Shown: positions 61,832 through 64,000 of the stretch, one piece after another
Layout: each line of letters begins with the position of its first letter
Numbering within the stretch: the stretch's first letter is position 1
From: Sphingobacteriales bacterium
GTDB lineage: Bacteria > Bacteroidota > Bacteroidia > Chitinophagales > Chitinophagaceae
Direction: 5' to 3'
NCBI GenBank assembly: GCA_016192105.1
Contig: JACPUV010000023.1
Location: 1 to 64,000 of the forward strand
Length of the DNA stretch: 64,000 nt
Made by a program: the position numbers and the translations under genes
The notes under the pieces: generated by a model
What the model was told of the DNA's origin: nothing
Seen by the model: the letters and a program-made list of their open reading frames with translations, nothing else
Database searches by the model: none

Positions 61832-62320
61832 ATGAGATTATATTATCCGGGAAAACGGATCCCGGTGATTTTCCTGCTGGGATTTTGCCTGCTTTCAATA
61901 ACAAGTAATGCGCAGGACAAAGCAAAAGTAAAAAAACAGTTCATGGAGCTGCTGCTGGCCTACCCTTCTAAATTTGAGAACCTCAGCACAGAATTAGAAG
62001 GGGCTGAACTGACCATGAAGGTTCCGGAGGAAGAAGCAGTCGTCATGGCCATGTTCCCGGACATCCGTACACCCGCAGCGGCACAGGCGGACTATAAAAA
62101 ATGGAAAAAAATTATTGAAACAACCGACTTTAACGGGGCTACCCTCCTGTCCACCGGTTCCAAAACAGGCGGATTTTACCTGCTTGAAGAAACCTGGAAA
62201 CTGGATGATCATAAATTTTCACTGGATAACCAATATAAAGGTTTTCATATCCAGCTTGCGCTGTTAAAAACCGATCAGCACTTTAACCTGTTTATCTATT
62301 TTGGCGATAAAGAAAAATAA
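61832..62320 (+). CDS. Small exported protein of unknown function
   Basis: The 162-residue protein has a basic N-terminus and signal peptide (to about residue 28, SNAQ). It continues as one alpha/beta domain (KVKKQFMELLLAYPSKFENL; SKTGGFYLLEETWKLDDHKF). The family is not recognised. It follows the response regulator by 47 bp and may be its target or simply co-transcribed. Confidence 0.65.
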   Translation: MRLYYPGKRIPVIFLLGFCLLSITSNAQDKAKVKKQFMELLLAYPSKFENLSTELEGAELTMKVPEEEAVVMAMFPDIRTPAAAQADYKKWKKIIETTDFNGATLLSTGSKTGGFYLLEETWKLDDHKFSLDNQYKGFHIQLALLKTDQHFNLFIYFGDKEK

Positions 62321-62370
62321 TACAACCATGAGCGGGCGGAAGCTTCGAAGAGAGGACCGCTTTGAATAAT

Positions 62371-62393
62371 TACTACTTTTCTCACATTCTTAC
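62371..62393 (+). promoter_or_regulatory. Element shared with the response-regulator gene, copy 2
   Basis: TACTACTTTTCTCACATTCT followed by TAC lies 64 bp before the WG-repeat gene and matches 61105-61127 at 21 of 23 positions. Confidence 0.5.
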
Positions 62394-62456
62394 GGGTCCG
62401 GCAATTGGTGACTTTTACAGCACCGGGATTTCCCGTCATTCCTAAATTTCCACTAT

Positions 62457-64000
62457 ATGCTGTCTCTCGTGCAAATCCGTCATCTCCTTTTTACCGGAAT
62501 TATATTTCAGGTGTTGTTCATGAACCCTCTTTCCGCCCAATCGCTGACCCATTGTAATTGCGGAACAGACAGTACCGGTAAACGGTTATACGGTTTTTGT
62601 GATTCGCTCAGGACAAAAATGATCATCCCCTGCCAGTATGATTCCACCTTCGCTTTTTCCAACGGAATGGCCCGGGTAATGAAAGCGGGTAAATCGGGTT
62701 ATGCCGATCAATCCGGCAAACTGGTTATCCCGATCCAGTTTGAAAAGGCCGGCGACTTCAGTGACGGACTGGCTTTCGTAAAAAAAAATGGGAAATGTTA
62801 CTATATCAATAAAACCGGTGCCAATCCCTTTAAATCAACATTTTTCTGCCCGGCCGCACCAGCTATTGCCAATGCGAGTGAATCCCTAGTACGAATGCTG
62901 CGCTCCCAGGAAGCTGAAGCGTATAAAATGGCACGTTTTTCTGAAGGCATGGCCATCGTTGCGGACAGTGCCACTAAAAAAACAGGGTTTATCAATGTGA
63001 AGGGGCAACTGGTAATTCCGGCAACATTCATATATGCCCAGCCCTTTCGTGAAGGAATAAGTTTTGTCAGGGTGTCCCCGGCTGAAGCCCCTAAAGCCAT
63101 TAACAAAAAAGGTGAACTCCTCTTCCCGCTGACAGAAAACCAGCTGCCCTTGCCGGATGGATTCAAAAACGGGTTCGCCCGGATCATGGAGAAACCCCTC
63201 GCGGGGAGCCGGAACCTGGATATTTATAATTATGTGGACCGGGCTGGTAAACCATTATTAGCGGCGCCGGTGAGATCAGCTGAATTGTTTAACGGAAATT
63301 TCGCCGTGATCACGGAAAGCAATGGTGAAATGGCCCTGATCAACCGCAGGGGGCAGAAGGCTTTTCCCGAAACATACCATTACCTGGAACCTTCCCCCAT
63401 TAAAGGAATCTATTATTATAACAGGGAAAAAGGAAGAGGATATGGCCTGATTGACACAAACGGTAATACCTGCACAAAAGTGGGTTATGAATATTTCACC
63501 CGGCTAAATGATTCGGTCCTGCTTTGCAAAGAATGGGGAACATCATTATATAACCTGTTGTCCATTCATTCCGGTGCATTGCTGGGTTTCACCCATTTTA
63601 CAAACTATGGCTGGAGAATCTCGGGCAAAAAACCGATACTGTCACTGACCGGTACCAGCCTGCTTGGCGAGCGCACGTTGCTGGAATTTGACCCCGCAAC
63701 CGGAAAATTCCTGAAGGACGGAAAGGAATGGCCGGTGAAAGATAACTACTACCTGGCTGTCAATACCCAAAATACCGGCAAGACGGAAGAGCCCGGAATC
63801 TTTAGTTACCAAAACCCGCATTTTTCCCTGAAATTTTCCAGGGGTATGGAACTGTTCCGGGATTCTGCTGATGGGCAGGTTTACAGGAATTCTACCTTTT
63901 ATTTCGCCATTCGCAAGGCCCGGTTCAGCGGCAGCGCCGATGATTACCTGGATAATATGAATGAACAACTGAATGCCCGGGGAAAGTATGCGCGAGTAGA
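62457..64000 (+). CDS. WG-repeat protein, cut by the window edge
   Basis: An open frame runs from ATG 62457 off the right edge, at least 514 codons. It begins with a likely signal peptide (RHLLFTGIIFQVLFMNPLSAQ). WG-type repeats follow: KAGKSGYADQSGKLVIPIQF near residue 80, VKKNGKCYYIN, TKKTGFINVKGQLVIPATF near 185, and later variants. WG-repeat proteins are widespread in Bacteroidota and of unknown function. The frame stays open and the protein continues beyond the window. The upstream element shared with the response-regulator gene suggests common control. Confidence 0.8.
   Translation, partial: MLSLVQIRHLLFTGIIFQVLFMNPLSAQSLTHCNCGTDSTGKRLYGFCDSLRTKMIIPCQYDSTFAFSNGMARVMKAGKSGYADQSGKLVIPIQFEKAGDFSDGLAFVKKNGKCYYINKTGANPFKSTFFCPAAPAIANASESLVRMLRSQEAEAYKMARFSEGMAIVADSATKKTGFINVKGQLVIPATFIYAQPFREGISFVRVSPAEAPKAINKKGELLFPLTENQLPLPDGFKNGFARIMEKPLAGSRNLDIYNYVDRAGKPLLAAPVRSAELFNGNFAVITESNGEMALINRRGQKAFPETYHYLEPSPIKGIYYYNREKGRGYGLIDTNGNTCTKVGYEYFTRLNDSVLLCKEWGTSLYNLLSIHSGALLGFTHFTNYGWRISGKKPILSLTGTSLLGERTLLEFDPATGKFLKDGKEWPVKDNYYLAVNTQNTGKTEEPGIFSYQNPHFSLKFSRGMELFRDSADGQVYRNSTFYFAIRKARFSGSADDYLDNMNEQLNARGKYARV

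Noticed and set aside
1..64000. CRISPR arrays, tRNA or rRNA genes, prophage or transposase genes
   Set aside because: None were seen. No regularly spaced repeats, no GGTTCGAATCC-type T-arm sequences outside coding genes, and no integrase or transposase reading frames.

Overview
The window looks like chromosomal DNA of a Bacteroidota bacterium, most likely Chitinophagaceae or a close relative. The reasons are type IX secretion (T9SS) C-terminal sorting domains, repeated promoter motifs of the form TTG-N19/20-TAnnTTTG, an S46 dipeptidyl peptidase, a DUF2490 protein, lipoproteins and SusD-era style secreted proteins of unknown function, and an aerobic phenylacetate pathway arranged as in soil Bacteroidota. 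GC content is near one half. No tRNA, rRNA, CRISPR array, transposase or phage gene was found, so this is a core/metabolic stretch rather than a mobile island.

Layout. 0-5 kb: a DUF2461 protein, aspartate-semialdehyde dehydrogenase (asd) preceded by what reads as a classic leader-peptide attenuator, a lamin-tail secreted protein and a PfkB kinase. 5-13.5 kb: a TetR regulator followed by phenylacetate genes paaE, paaA, paaB, paaC, paaD, paaG, paaI and paaY, interrupted by a four-helix-bundle (IVS/S23-type) gene and by a long imperfect inverted repeat. 13.5-17 kb: two T9SS-exported beta-propeller-like proteins. 17-25.3 kb: a repeat-rich spacer, obgE, a GH18 chitinase lipoprotein, an S46 dipeptidyl peptidase and a dipeptide epimerase. 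25.3-28 kb: AraC regulator plus DoxX, cupin and MBL-fold genes. 28-33.4 kb: a secreted caspase-TPR protein translationally coupled to a short RHS/YD-repeat protein, then a decayed outer-membrane barrel gene. 33.4-41.8 kb: hemerythrin, SGNH hydrolase, M1-like peptidase, S41 peptidase, membrane protein and a TPR protein. 41.8-48.6 kb: AlkA-type glycosylase, beta-lactamase-like hydrolase, cysS, EEP-family enzyme, DUF1569 protein and two small envelope proteins. 48.6-52.4 kb: paaZ, a crotonase and a second AlkA-type glycosylase. 52.4-59.5 kb: macro-domain protein, fabG, GH3 enzyme with a sugar-dehydrogenase-like protein, DUF2490, adenosine deaminase and lptB. 59.6-64 kb: a LamG-type sensor kinase with its NarL-type regulator, a secreted protein and a WG-repeat protein cut by the window edge.

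How genes work together. PaaABCDE would epoxidise phenylacetyl-CoA, PaaG isomerise it to the oxepin, PaaZ open and oxidise the ring product, and PaaI/PaaY remove dead-end thioesters; the ligase PaaK and the late beta-oxidation enzymes PaaH/PaaJ are not in this window. The S46 peptidase and the dipeptide epimerase, separated by one barrel-like gene, suggest peptide scavenging. 

Most notable observations: the asd attenuator with a 14-residue leader peptide in which 10 residues are aspartate-family amino acids; the ATGA-coupled secreted caspase/RHS pair; heptanucleotide-period low-complexity tracts scattered between and even inside genes; and a near-identical 23-bp element shared by the response-regulator gene and the WG-repeat gene.
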